DNA of 64,000 bases from assembly GCA_001602925.1 (NCBI GenBank), contig LUZT01000006.1, positions 64,569-128,568 of the forward strand, read 5' to 3'. The notes below the pieces were generated by a model that was not told where the DNA came from, ran no database searches, and saw only the letters and a program-made list of their open reading frames with translations. The number at the start of each line of letters is the position of its first letter. Within the stretch, counting starts at the first letter, position 1. This document shows, one piece after another, positions 18,873 to 27,413 of this stretch. Made by a program: the position numbers and the translations under genes. Source of the DNA: Chlorobiales bacterium Clorobi_01. GTDB lineage: Bacteria > Bacteroidota > Chlorobiia > Chlorobiales > Chlorobiaceae.

Positions 18873-19250
18873 TTATCGGTTCAGTTCCTCTATGATGCTC
18901 AGGAGCTCGCCGCTTTCAAACGGTTTGCATAGTGTGGCATCGGCTCCAACGGCTTTGGCCCGGTTGAGATAGTTTTCCGGAATGAGGATTCCTCCACCGG
19001 AGATAGCGACAACCTTGATCCATGGGAAATCTTCCCTGAGTTCGCTGATCATGGCGATACCCTCTTTTTCAGGCATCAGAAGGTCGGTGATGACAATGCG
19101 TATCTCGGGCGTTTTTCGGAGAAGCTGCAATCCTTCGTTGCCATTGGATGCCTGAACGGTAGCATAACCGTCCTCTTCGAGAATGTCGCAGATCATCTGC
19201 CTGATATCTTCCTCATCCTCGATGACCAGGATGGGATCATTGGTTTTCAT
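18873..19250 (-). CDS. CheY-like response regulator receiver
   Basis: 125-residue single-domain receiver with IEDEEDI acidic residues, phosphoacceptor Asp in VITDLLMPEKEG, and KPF lysine. First gene of the three-gene signalling operon, ahead of the hybrid kinase. Its closest visible relative is the receiver at the other end of the operon: they share the same unusual AISGGG, PEN and AVGA(N/D)ATL stretches, so they arose by duplication. Likely alternative acceptors of the same kinase. Confidence 0.88.
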   Translation of the reverse strand: MKTNDPILVIEDEEDIRQMICDILEEDGYATVQASNGNEGLQLLRKTPEIRIVITDLLMPEKEGIAMISELREDFPWIKVVAISGGGILIPENYLNRAKAVGADATLCKPFESGELLSIIEELNR

Positions 19251-19372
19251 AGTCCGTAGTGTTTTCGATGTTATTCAGAAACCCTACTCTGGTACATTGC
19301 GACACGGGCGGTAGATGGGGCCGTTATCTCACATATTACTTATACAAGATAAAGGTTTGTTAGCAAAAATGG

Positions 19373-20782
19373 TTATTTCCGTGCAAAAGACTCCCTGCCG
19401 GGAAGCAACGCTTCGACTCCGGCTGTCGTCAGGATGTTGGCCGTTACAGAAACGGCAATGTACCATGTCCATGCCAGGCCGAGGAACTTGAGCAGGAACA
19501 CCACCGCCATACTGGCCAGCAGTCCGGCGATGAGGCTCGTTGAGCGGAAATTGCGGCTGCTTTTCGAGAGCAGGAACAGCCCGAGCAGGCCGCCATAGGT
19601 GAACGATGCGATTTCGAGGCCAAGCATGACGATTGCCTTGTCGTTTTCGTTGAACACAAGGGCGATGCCGATCAGCACCGCGGCCCAGGCGACGCTGATG
19701 AGGCGTGATGCGCTGAGCGACGCCTTGCCTTTCATGAGGTCGGTGACCGTCGAAGCGGCCAGTGAATTGATCGATGAGGCCAAGGTTGACATGGCGGCAG
19801 AAAGGATTCCGGCCAGCAGCAGCCCCTTGAGGCCGGCGGGCAGTGTTCTGACGATGAAACTGGTGAATTCGCGATCTTTGACGAGCGGTGCACCATGGAA
19901 AAACACATAGATCAGCGAACCTGCCAGGAGGAACAGCGCGAACTGGAAGAGCACGAAGACGCCGCTGGCGATCATCGCCTTGCGGGCCGAGCCGAGGCCG
20001 TCGCAGCCGAGCACGCGCTGCACCATCAGGTAATCGACGCCGTGCGAGCAGAGCGAAAGAAGGATACCGCCGGAAAAGGCGCTGACAAACGAGAGCGGGT
20101 TGGTGAAGATGTGCGGGTCGGTGTCGATGATTTTCAGCTTTCCGGCGGCCAGGAGCGGCGCGAGAAGATCGGGCAGCGGCGCGTCGAGGCGGGCGAGGAT
20201 GAAGGCGATGGCGATAACGCCGCCACCGAGGTACAGCCCGAACTGGATGCTGTCGAGCCACACCACGGTTTTCAGCCCGCCCGAAATGGTGTAGACGAGG
20301 GTGACAATGCCGATGACCAGCACCGAGAGCGAGAGCGGCCAGCCGGTGACCGCCTGCACCACCACGCCGGTCGCGAGGAAGCGGATACCGTCGCCCAGAA
20401 TCCTCGTTATCAGAAAAATCACCGAGGCGGTTTTCTGGATGCCGTGGCCGAACCTCATGCCGATCACCTCATAGATTGAGGTGACGCCATGTTTGAAATA
20501 GGTGGGCAGCAGGATGAAGCTGACCAGAATCCGCCCGACGATGTAGCCGAACGCGAGCTGGAGGAAGCTCCAGTCGCCCCGGTAGGCCAGGCCCGGAACG
20601 CTCACGAAGGTCAGCACCGAGGTTTCGGTGGCCACGATGGAGAGCATCACCGCGAACCACGGAAGCTTGTGGCCGCCGAGAAAGTAGTCGGAGGTCTGCT
20701 TGTTGCTCCGTCCTTGCCACAGACCGAGCATCATGTTGCCCGCCAGAAAGAGAATGATGATGGCGTAATCGAGAGGTTGCAT
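19373..20782 (-). CDS. sodium:solute symporter (SSS family)
   Basis: 469-residue inner-membrane sodium-coupled transporter of the SSS family, with about thirteen hydrophobic segments. The N-terminal SDYFLGGHKLPWF is the family hallmark, and an SxxSS region (AMSTLASSINSLAAS) in the centre matches the sodium-site segment. Start at ATG 20782 rather than the upstream TTG. It is the last gene of a four-gene unit starting with an AmgK-like kinase, 30 bases after a NamZ-like gene. From that context the substrate may be N-acetylmuramic acid or a muropeptide sugar; SSS proteins also carry sialic acid, glucose, proline and other solutes. Confidence 0.85.
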   Translation of the reverse strand: MQPLDYAIIILFLAGNMMLGLWQGRSNKQTSDYFLGGHKLPWFAVMLSIVATETSVLTFVSVPGLAYRGDWSFLQLAFGYIVGRILVSFILLPTYFKHGVTSIYEVIGMRFGHGIQKTASVIFLITRILGDGIRFLATGVVVQAVTGWPLSLSVLVIGIVTLVYTISGGLKTVVWLDSIQFGLYLGGGVIAIAFILARLDAPLPDLLAPLLAAGKLKIIDTDPHIFTNPLSFVSAFSGGILLSLCSHGVDYLMVQRVLGCDGLGSARKAMIASGVFVLFQFALFLLAGSLIYVFFHGAPLVKDREFTSFIVRTLPAGLKGLLLAGILSAAMSTLASSINSLAASTVTDLMKGKASLSASRLISVAWAAVLIGIALVFNENDKAIVMLGLEIASFTYGGLLGLFLLSKSSRNFRSTSLIAGLLASMAVVFLLKFLGLAWTWYIAVSVTANILTTAGVEALLPGRESFARK

Positions 20783-20812
20783 GCTCAACAGGTGTCCGGA
20801 TCGGTTGTGATG

Positions 20813-21979
20813 TCAGTTGTCGTACAGGTGGAAGTTGGGTTTGATCGCCGCGAACTCCGCCTCGTCTTTTTCCCACGAAGCGATGATTGCGGTGGCGTCT
20901 CGATTGTCGAGAATCATCGAGCGGATCGCGCTGCTTCCGGCAAGCAGGTCGAATGCCGGAATGTCGTCCCTGAATTCGTACACGCCGTCGAGAAAGGCGA
21001 GCTGTTCAGGATAGAGTTCGCACAAAGCGCAGGTCATGGCCACGCCGGTCGCGAAGGGGCGGAAGCGGGCGTGGTCGGTTACGTGCAGGTAAAGGCCGCC
21101 GATGGCCTCGCCAGCGTATTTGTGGAAGGTCGGGCGGAACCAGGTCGGACGGAACACGACGCCCTCCAGCGGCATCGAGGCGAGCCGCTCGGCCAGCGCT
21201 TCCGGATCGACAAATGCCGCGCCGCTCAAGAGGAATGGTGTGGTCGTTCCGCGCCCCTCCGAGATGTTCAGTCCTTCGAAGAGGCACATGCCGGGGTAGA
21301 CCTCCGCAGCCTCGAACGATGGCATGTTCGGCGAGGGTGGCACCCAGGGCAGGCAGGTTTCCGGAAAGAGCATCTGGCGCGACCACCCCTGCATCGGAAT
21401 CACGTTCAGGTTGAGGTCGAGCTTTTTGTAGTTGCGGTAGAAGTGGGCGATCTCTCCGGCGGTCAATCCGTGGCGCACCGGCAGCGGCATGACGCCGACG
21501 AAGGAGTGAAACGCCGGATCGAGCTGCGGCCCCTCGATCAGCGAGCCGCCAAGCGGGTTCGGGCGGTCGAGCACCATGATCTCGATGTCGAGTCCCTCGG
21601 CGGCCTTCATGAAGAGCGCCAGTGTGTTGACGTAGGTGTAGTAGCGCGAGCCGACATCCTGAATGTCGAAGAGCACCAGATCGAGTCCGTCGAGCAGCTC
21701 GCGGGCCGGGGCGAGCGAGTGCTCGCTGTCGCCGTAGAGGCTCACGATTTCGCAGCCGGTATCGGGCTGGTGGCCGACGGCGATCTGATCCTGCTCGACG
21801 GCGAAGAGGCCGTGCTCCGGCGAGAAGATTCTCGTCAGCTCGACGCCAGCGCGCTTGAGCAGCATCCACGAATATTCAAGCTGCATCGACACCGAGGTCT
21901 GGTTGGCGATCAGCCCGACGCGCCGGTGGCGTAGGACTTCGGGATTCTGGAGGAGTATGTCGAGACCGTTGATGACCAT
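20813..21979 (-). CDS. NamZ-like (DUF1343) exo-beta-N-acetylmuramidase
   Basis: 388-residue DUF1343 protein. Characterised members (NamZ) release terminal N-acetylmuramic acid from cell-wall fragments. Conserved pieces are RRVGLIANQTSV, FSPEHGLFA, LVLFDIQDVGSRYYTY and LDRPNPLGG. The start at 21979 cannot move far, because the upstream stop codon of the same frame is the stop of the preceding gene, nine codons away. It therefore has no signal peptide, unlike several known NamZ enzymes, and would act in the cytosol. Position between a nucleotidyltransferase/kinase pair and a sodium symporter supports a MurNAc salvage role. Confidence 0.83.
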   Translation of the reverse strand: MVINGLDILLQNPEVLRHRRVGLIANQTSVSMQLEYSWMLLKRAGVELTRIFSPEHGLFAVEQDQIAVGHQPDTGCEIVSLYGDSEHSLAPARELLDGLDLVLFDIQDVGSRYYTYVNTLALFMKAAEGLDIEIMVLDRPNPLGGSLIEGPQLDPAFHSFVGVMPLPVRHGLTAGEIAHFYRNYKKLDLNLNVIPMQGWSRQMLFPETCLPWVPPSPNMPSFEAAEVYPGMCLFEGLNISEGRGTTTPFLLSGAAFVDPEALAERLASMPLEGVVFRPTWFRPTFHKYAGEAIGGLYLHVTDHARFRPFATGVAMTCALCELYPEQLAFLDGVYEFRDDIPAFDLLAGSSAIRSMILDNRDATAIIASWEKDEAEFAAIKPNFHLYDN

Positions 21980-22006
21980 GCCGTTGCCGTTTGCGCTGTC
22001 GGGAGT

Positions 22007-22936
22007 TTACAGTGGAATGCGGATGCCTGGTGCGGCGATTGCGTTACGAAGCGTCTCGCCGCGTTCGATGATGGTGCCGGGCAGAAGCACCGAGTGCTCC
22101 ACGATGGCTTCGGCGGCTATCGTGCAGCTCGCGCCGAGCACCGAATTTTCGACGTGGGCATCGGGGTTGATCGACGCATCATCTGAAATCATGTGCGGAA
22201 AAAAGCCGATCTCCCGTTGTATGCGCCCCGCAAGCTGAAGAATACGCAAATTATCGTCGAGGTTTGCGCGGTAAAAATTCGGCAGGGTGCCAATATCCTG
22301 CCACAATCCGCGATGCTCGAAGAATGCCAGCCCCCCGTTGTCTACCAGCCCGTAAAAGCCAGTTTCGACAATGCCGGAAAACTCGGTTTTCAGGTGGCGG
22401 AAAATCTCCGGGTTGAACACCGCCGTTCCGGTGTAGATAAACGATGACGAGAGGCCGGTGCCGCGCTGGTTCCTGAAATCAAGCACCAGTCCGTCGCGCA
22501 CACCGATATACCCTATCTGCGCCGCCAGCGGAGTTTCATAGAGCGCGAGCGTGCCGCCGCAGCCAGAGCGCTGGTGCGTTTCGATGAGCAAGGGCAGGTT
22601 TATATCGCTGATGATGTCGCTGTTGATGAGCACGAACTCTTCTCCATCGAGCAGGTGCTCGCATTTTTTCAGCCCACCTCCGGTGCCGAGAATTTCACGC
22701 TCTTCCGAGAGTACGATTTCGAGGCTGCCGAAATCGTGGCGGTCAAAAAATTGTCGAAGGCTCTCCGTGTGGTGGTGGATGTTGATGATCGCTTTGCGGA
22801 TGCCCGCCTCCTTGAGCAGGAACAGCGAGTAGCAGAGGCTCGGCACGTTCAGCACCGGAACGAGCGGTTTGGGCATCGTGTCGGTCAGCGGTTGCAGGCG
22901 GGTGCCGAAACCCGCGGCCAGGACGAAAGCGTTCAT
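22007..22936 (-). CDS. sugar-1-phosphate nucleotidyltransferase, MurU-like
   Basis: 309-residue nucleotidyltransferase: MNAFVLAAGFGTRLQPLTDT is the NTP-binding signature, followed by MPKPLVPVLN and the GTGGGL motif. The C-terminal 60 residues (NPDAHVENSVLGASCTIAAE onward) look like a short left-handed beta-helix. Next to an AmgK-type kinase (four-base ATGA overlap) the best reading is MurU, which makes UDP-MurNAc from MurNAc-1-phosphate. Pseudomonas MurU is shorter and lacks the beta-helix, so GDP-mannose or heptose nucleotidyltransferases remain alternatives. Second gene of the operon. Confidence 0.75.
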   Translation of the reverse strand: MNAFVLAAGFGTRLQPLTDTMPKPLVPVLNVPSLCYSLFLLKEAGIRKAIINIHHHTESLRQFFDRHDFGSLEIVLSEEREILGTGGGLKKCEHLLDGEEFVLINSDIISDINLPLLIETHQRSGCGGTLALYETPLAAQIGYIGVRDGLVLDFRNQRGTGLSSSFIYTGTAVFNPEIFRHLKTEFSGIVETGFYGLVDNGGLAFFEHRGLWQDIGTLPNFYRANLDDNLRILQLAGRIQREIGFFPHMISDDASINPDAHVENSVLGASCTIAAEAIVEHSVLLPGTIIERGETLRNAIAAPGIRIPL

Positions 22937-23949
22937 CGTGAAATTCCGGGAATGATCGGTTTGAGCAGGCGGCCAGCCATGGCAAGTTCGGACCTGGCTT
23001 CGATGTACTCCCTCAGGTAGCTGAGGGTTGCCGCGATGCTTGGTTCAAACGCGCGGTTACCAGCCACAGTGGTCTGGTAGCAGAAGGTGCCGATCGCCTT
23101 GACGTTGCGCTGGAAAGCCATCAGGTCGAACAGGCGGAGATACTCCGCTTCGCCCATCGACGTCAGCCCGAGTCGGACGAGCTGGTTGAAATGGTAGCGT
23201 TTTAGCTCATTGACCATGCCCGGATCGAGCCGGACGTAGGAATCGCGCAGGAGTGACACAGCGTCGTATTGAGGCAGGCCGAGCCGGGCGTCCTGGAAGT
23301 CGATGATGACCGGTTCATCGCGAAACAGCATGATGTTACGGCTATGGAAGTCCCGGTGGTTCAGTACGAAGTGCTCAGGCAATACGAGAAGATCGGTAAT
23401 GGCGAGAAACTCGTCACGAAGCTCTGCGACAGCGCACTTATCGAGTTTGCCCTTGAAATAGCTGTTCAGGGCGTGTTCGATGAAGAAGTCGAACTCGAAC
23501 ATGAGCTTTTCGTGGTCGAAACTCAGCGAAAAGGGAAGCGTAGTCGTCAACGCATCCTTGTCGGGTCTGATCGACTGGATGCGAACGAGCAGGTCGATTA
23601 CCTGCAGGTAGCGTGCCGAAAGCCGGTCGCGGTCGAGGAGCGGTACTTCGTCTTGCAGCATGAGGTCGCCGCAATCTTCGAGGCGTAACAGTCCATGCTC
23701 ATGTACCATGCCGAGCAGTTCAGGCACCCGGATTCCGTGCCGCGCGAAGAGGTCGCGGACAATCAGGAAAGGATAGTTTTCCACTGCGGTTGCCCGGAAC
23801 GCTGGATCGGCGCAGACGACCGATACACTGCCTTGGCCAGTGACCCTGTAGTACTGCCGGTTGGAGGCGTCGCCCTTGATGGTGCTGATGTCGAGCTGCG
23901 CCCGTTCTTCGGGCGGAAAGAGGAGTCGGATCGATTCCGGGAGTTCCAT
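22933..23949 (-). CDS. AmgK-like anomeric sugar kinase
   Basis: 338-residue aminoglycoside-phosphotransferase-fold kinase. The catalytic loop is LNHRDFHSRNIMLF and the metal-binding segment is IIDFQDARLGLPQYDAVSLL, matching AmgK, the kinase that makes N-acetylmuramic acid (or GlcNAc) 1-phosphate. Length agrees with AmgK (about 340). The frame opens upstream, but ATG 23949 (MELPESIRLLF) starts the recognisable domain; the upstream part is low-quality sequence overlapping the csmB terminator region. First gene of the operon and translationally coupled to the MurU-like gene. Confidence 0.8.
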   Translation of the reverse strand: MELPESIRLLFPPEERAQLDISTIKGDASNRQYYRVTGQGSVSVVCADPAFRATAVENYPFLIVRDLFARHGIRVPELLGMVHEHGLLRLEDCGDLMLQDEVPLLDRDRLSARYLQVIDLLVRIQSIRPDKDALTTTLPFSLSFDHEKLMFEFDFFIEHALNSYFKGKLDKCAVAELRDEFLAITDLLVLPEHFVLNHRDFHSRNIMLFRDEPVIIDFQDARLGLPQYDAVSLLRDSYVRLDPGMVNELKRYHFNQLVRLGLTSMGEAEYLRLFDLMAFQRNVKAIGTFCYQTTVAGNRAFEPSIAATLSYLREYIEARSELAMAGRLLKPIIPGISR

Positions 23950-23976
23950 GTGGCGTGACGGGTGGATGCGGAGCCT

Positions 23977-24013
23977 AAAAAAAAAGCACCTTACACAAGT
24001 GCATAAGGTGCTT
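23977..24013 (-). terminator. csmB terminator
   Basis: AAGCACCTTA and TAAGGTGCTT form a 10-base stem followed on the minus strand by a run of nine T. Lies right after the csmB stop and before the kinase gene. Confidence 0.88.
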
Positions 24014-24031
24014 GAAGTCAGGTGGTGTACC

Positions 24032-24259
24032 TTATTTCTTCGGCGCGATAGCAGAAGAAACGCTCTGGAGAACCTGGGTGGCTGCACCAGCGAAGCTGCC
24101 GACCAGATCGGTAGCGGTCTTGCCGAGAGGCTCGGCAACGTCAGCCAATGCCTTCAGCGCGGTGTTGGCCACGTCGATCTGCATCTGGAAGAGCTTGCCG
24201 AAAGTTTCGGTAAGGGTGTTGATTGCACCCGCGACATCGATGTTTGTTCCGTTTGACAT
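24032..24259 (-). CDS. csmB: chlorosome envelope protein CsmB
   Basis: 75-residue chlorosome envelope protein. The start MSNGTNIDVAGAINTLTETF matches CsmB as I know it from Chlorobium; the preceding eleven in-frame residues are not part of the mature protein. The rest is amphipathic and Ala-rich, ending SVSSAIAPKK. It is one of the most abundant chlorosome surface proteins, sits in the lipid monolayer and is thought to stabilise the envelope. A strong terminator follows, so it is probably transcribed alone at high level. Confidence 0.92.
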   Translation of the reverse strand: MSNGTNIDVAGAINTLTETFGKLFQMQIDVANTALKALADVAEPLGKTATDLVGSFAGAATQVLQSVSSAIAPKK

Positions 24260-24659
24260 GATGCGTATATGTTTTGAGTTTTTAGAAAGCACATAAGAGA
24301 AATTCTCCGCACGATGGCAGGCTTTCGTGATAATGAAACAAAGCTAATATATTTTAAGCAGTTGCGCAAGGGCAGCGATGTAAAAAAAGTGTTGATAATC
24401 GCTTCTGTTTTCAGGGTTACTGCCGACAGTCGGGGGACGTATGGGGATGCCAGTTCGATGTAGTTGCAACCCGGAAATACTGGTGTGTTCGCCTTTGACA
24501 GATTTCAGGAGCGGTGGCCCTGGTCTGTTGCGCTGGCTGGGGTGATATGATCGTATCGAGTTGCGCCTTGCTGTCTGACGGCTATAGCTCCTGCCAGGTA
24601 CTTGGCGCGGCAGCGAGGTTTCTTTGTTATATTTGCCAACTTTTTGCAGCAGGATACGT
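24260..24659. other. intergenic region upstream of csmB
   Basis: 400 bases with the csmB promoter side near 24300-24370 (AT-rich). A plus-strand open frame from 24514 has no ribosome binding site or motif and overlaps the better minus-strand candidate, so I did not call it. Confidence 0.5.
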
Positions 24660-24782
24660 TCAACTTGATTTTTTATTCTGCGATTTGCCGATGAATTTGT
24701 TGAGAAGAAGCACGAGGAAGATTCCTCCGATGAAGAAACCGAGAGGAGCGAAAATCGTTGTATAGTTGAAAGTATCGGTCAT
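24660..24782 (-). CDS. candidate 40-residue single-span membrane protein
   Basis: A short minus-strand frame starts MTDTFNYTTIFAPLGFFIGG, continues into a strongly hydrophobic stretch (IFLVLLLNKF), and ends with a basic tail (KSQNKKSS). A second in-frame ATG at 24800 would add six residues. The layout (short polar start, one membrane helix, lysine-rich end) is that of small subunits of membrane complexes. There is no clear ribosome binding site. It lies upstream of csmB on the same strand, but 400 bases apart. I do not recognise it. Confidence 0.5.
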   Translation of the reverse strand: MTDTFNYTTIFAPLGFFIGGIFLVLLLNKFIGKSQNKKSS

Positions 24783-25012
24783 GGTCGATGCTTTATTCAT
24801 TGCACAGGGGTTGTCTGAGTAGGCAACCGTTTTTCAAGCGTTCAAAATAAACAAAAAACCGTCATTCCAACGGGCATTTGCCTGTGATGATCCGCTCGTT
24901 GAGTGCTGCCTGGCTATGCGGATCACGAAATGAGAGGGGGAACTCTTGGTTTTGGGGTGGCGTTCATTGAAAAATTACAAAACTTATTTCACGATCAAGC
25001 GGTGTTGTTGTT
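24783..25012. other. intergenic region
   Basis: No gene or structure recognised between the small membrane-protein candidate and the divergent hypothetical gene; probably divergent promoters. Confidence 0.5.
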
Positions 25013-25636
25013 ATGGAGGTTGTAGGAAGAAGCAGAGCAAAAGCGATCATCGAGTCGCACCTGAACGATTCGGTGGTCTATTTCTCCGATCATGTCAGGA
25101 TTCTTAAGTGTAATCCATATTGTACCGGCGTCACCTACCTGAAAGAGCACGGAGTCTATCAGTGGATTTTCCAGGTCAACGATCCTCGGGAAAATCCCAT
25201 AACAGCGGTTTTTTTCGTGACGCAGAACGAAGAGCACCTCGATAGCTCGCGTACGGTTCCGGCAGGTCCGGTTTCGGAGGGAGAGAGTTTTCCCGACTCT
25301 GCTGTTTCGGGCCGGTGCATCCAGTGGGTCAACGCTCCGAAGGTGCCCGATGTGCCGTTGAACGAGAAGAACACCTTTGTCGGGCAGGCCAACACGAGGA
25401 TTTGTCTCTACCATCTCGAAGACCGGCGTACCGAAGTTCATTTCGAAACCGACATCACGCTCGATTTTGAACTCTCCTTTCCGCTCAACCTCATGCCGGA
25501 AGGCATACTCAAATTCATGACCGAGGCGATCATGTCCAAGATCATGCAGCAGGCCACCGAAAGCATGCTCTGCCAGGTGCAGTCCGACCTGTGCTGTACC
25601 ACCGCGGAACTGGACGCTTCGGGCGGCAAGGTCTGA
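25013..25636 (+). CDS. conserved hypothetical protein, DUF1997-like
   Basis: 207-residue soluble protein. A central beta-rich region (SHLNDSVVYFSDHVRILKCN, VYQWIFQVNDP) and a C-terminal helix (PLNLMPEGILKFMTEAIMSK) resemble the DUF1997/SRPBCC group that is common in phototrophs. Several cysteines are present (NPYCTG, CIQW, LCCTT), the last pair near the C-terminus. No signal peptide. It stands alone before the regulator-RND unit. Function unknown; the family guess is weak. Confidence 0.6.
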   Translation: MEVVGRSRAKAIIESHLNDSVVYFSDHVRILKCNPYCTGVTYLKEHGVYQWIFQVNDPRENPITAVFFVTQNEEHLDSSRTVPAGPVSEGESFPDSAVSGRCIQWVNAPKVPDVPLNEKNTFVGQANTRICLYHLEDRRTEVHFETDITLDFELSFPLNLMPEGILKFMTEAIMSKIMQQATESMLCQVQSDLCCTTAELDASGGKV

Positions 25637-25717
25637 GTCCTGCTGCCGGTTTTCTCTGATTCCCTGTACGGCTGAATGCTATTTAGTTGCACAGGGAATT
25701 GTTTTTTTTTATTTTCA

Positions 25718-25734
25718 ATACCCTAACGGGGTAT
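25718..25734. promoter_or_regulatory. CsoR/CstR-type operator
   Basis: Perfect inverted repeat ATACCC-TAACG-GGGTAT about 50 bases upstream of the regulator start. Its shape is that of CsoR-family operators (GC-rich core flanked by TA), so the regulator very likely represses its own operon here. Confidence 0.7.
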
Positions 25735-25783
25735 AGGTAAGATAAAACGGTTTTCCCGCACAGGCGGGAGAGGGGGGCAGACG

Positions 25784-26032
25784 ATGAACGAAGAGTGCCG
25801 GATGGACGATGTAATCGTCAGGCTCAAGAAGGTGAACGGTCAGATACAGGCACTGATGCGGATGATCGAGGCCGGTGATGAGTGCGACAAGGTGGTGACC
25901 CAGTTCCAGGCTGCCAAGGCGGCCCTCGACAACACCTTTTCCCTCGTGCTGAACCGGAACCTGAAGAACTGCCTGAGCCGACAAGATTCAGAAAGCGTTG
26001 AAAAGATTATCAAACTCATATCGAAACAATAG
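25784..26032 (+). CDS. CsoR/CstR/RcnR-family transcriptional repressor
   Basis: 82-residue all-helical repressor of the DUF156 family. The sensing positions are Cys in GDECDK and Cys in LNRNLKNCL. Copper-sensing CsoR uses Cys-His-Cys; here the histidine four residues before the second cysteine is an asparagine (NLKNC), leaving Cys-Asn-Cys. That loss of His fits the persulfide sensor CstR better than a copper sensor. A matching operator lies upstream. Its stop codon directly abuts the TolC start (TAGATG), so it heads the efflux operon. Family assignment is firm; ligand assignment is inference. Confidence 0.83.
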   Translation: MNEECRMDDVIVRLKKVNGQIQALMRMIEAGDECDKVVTQFQAAKAALDNTFSLVLNRNLKNCLSRQDSESVEKIIKLISKQ

Positions 26033-27379
26033 ATGACCAAGAAGGCAACCAGAAAGTTTTTCGGCCTGCTCATAGCGGGTTTCGCCACCTGTTCGCAGGC
26101 CGATGCGGCCACCATGAGACTTTCGCTCGACGATGCGCTGAAGATGGCGCGCGAGCGCAATACCATGCTCAAGGCGCAGCGCGCCAAAAACGACCAGGCC
26201 GATGCACGGATCGTACAGAGCAAGCAGGCTTACCTGCCGAAGGTGACGCTCTCCGAAACCCTGTTGCACTCCAACGATCCCGGCGCGGTGCTGGTAGGCA
26301 AGCTCCAGCAGGAGAGCGCGTACTACAATTTGGGTATAATGGATATGGGCGATTTCTCGCTGCACAACCTCAACCATCCTTCGGCGATTACCGATTTTCA
26401 CACGAGCCTCCAGGTGCAGCAGCCGATCTACAATCGCGACGCCATCATTGGCGGCAAGATGGCCCGGAGCGCGCGTAAGGCACAGGGCTTCATGACCGAT
26501 CGCGCGGTGGAGAATATTGACCTGAATGTCAAAAAGGCCTTTTATGGCCTCATTCTCGCCAAGAAGAACCTCGATGCCACCGAGCAGTCGATCCGCATCA
26601 TGCAAGGTTACAGCAGCGAAGCCGCAAGCGGTTATGCCGTCGGTCTGGTGACCAAGTCCGACAAGCTCTCCACCGAGGTGCGCCTTGCCGAGTTGCGTGA
26701 TCAGAAACTCCAGATTCAGGACGCCATAAAGAACGCCCAGGACGCTCTTCGCACGATGCTAGCTCTTGGCCCGGACGACACCGTTCAGCCGGTTGGAGAC
26801 CTGAAAGTCGACGTGAAGCTTCCAGCCTCGGCTGCAAAGGCAAATGCCGACGGGCGCAGCGATCTCAAGGCGCTCGAAGCTTTTCAGGAGGTCACCGGCT
26901 ATCAGCACGACATGGCTCGCGCACAGTATCTGCCAAGGGTGAACGCTTTCGCCCAGCAGAACTGGCACGACAACAGCTTTCTCGGCACCGAGGGGTCGAG
27001 CTGGACGATCGGCCTGAACGTTCAGTGGAACATTTTCGATGGCATGGCGACCAAAGGCAAGGTGCAGGAGGCCAAGGCCCAGGCGCTCGAGGCGCAGTAC
27101 AACTACCAGGCGGCAAAGGAGCAGAGCGACATGGAGATCGCCGTGGCTCGCCGTGCGCTGGTCACTTCCCGCGAGCGTATCGCTTTGACGCAGAAATCGC
27201 TCGAAGCAGCAAAGGTCAGTTTCGACTTCATCGGCGAGCAGTTCAGAACCGGTATGGCGATGACCTTCGAACTCCTGATGCGCGAACAGGCATGGACCTG
27301 GGCGAAGATGCGCCTCAACCAGGCGAAGTATGATTACTGCATCGCCAAAAGCGAGCTGGAATATTACAGCGCCCGTTGA
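26033..27379 (+). CDS. TolC-family outer membrane efflux protein
   Basis: 448-residue outer-membrane factor with a signal peptide (ending about AATMRLS) and two long helical repeats typical of TolC: the first with LDDALKMARERNTMLKAQRA, the second with MATKGKVQEAKAQALEAQYN. It forms the exit duct of a tripartite RND pump, whose adaptor and pump genes follow. Start is the ATG touching the stop of the regulator gene, so translation is coupled. No haem or metal motif seen; the substrate is not evident. Confidence 0.88.
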   Translation: MTKKATRKFFGLLIAGFATCSQADAATMRLSLDDALKMARERNTMLKAQRAKNDQADARIVQSKQAYLPKVTLSETLLHSNDPGAVLVGKLQQESAYYNLGIMDMGDFSLHNLNHPSAITDFHTSLQVQQPIYNRDAIIGGKMARSARKAQGFMTDRAVENIDLNVKKAFYGLILAKKNLDATEQSIRIMQGYSSEAASGYAVGLVTKSDKLSTEVRLAELRDQKLQIQDAIKNAQDALRTMLALGPDDTVQPVGDLKVDVKLPASAAKANADGRSDLKALEAFQEVTGYQHDMARAQYLPRVNAFAQQNWHDNSFLGTEGSSWTIGLNVQWNIFDGMATKGKVQEAKAQALEAQYNYQAAKEQSDMEIAVARRALVTSRERIALTQKSLEAAKVSFDFIGEQFRTGMAMTFELLMREQAWTWAKMRLNQAKYDYCIAKSELEYYSAR

Positions 27380-27413
27380 ATTTTTTTCAGTCGTGACAGC
27401 AAAACTGAAAACC

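Noticed and set aside
24514-24765. Plus-strand open frame, 83 residues
   Set aside because: No ribosome binding site or motif; the opposite strand encodes a more plausible membrane peptide.
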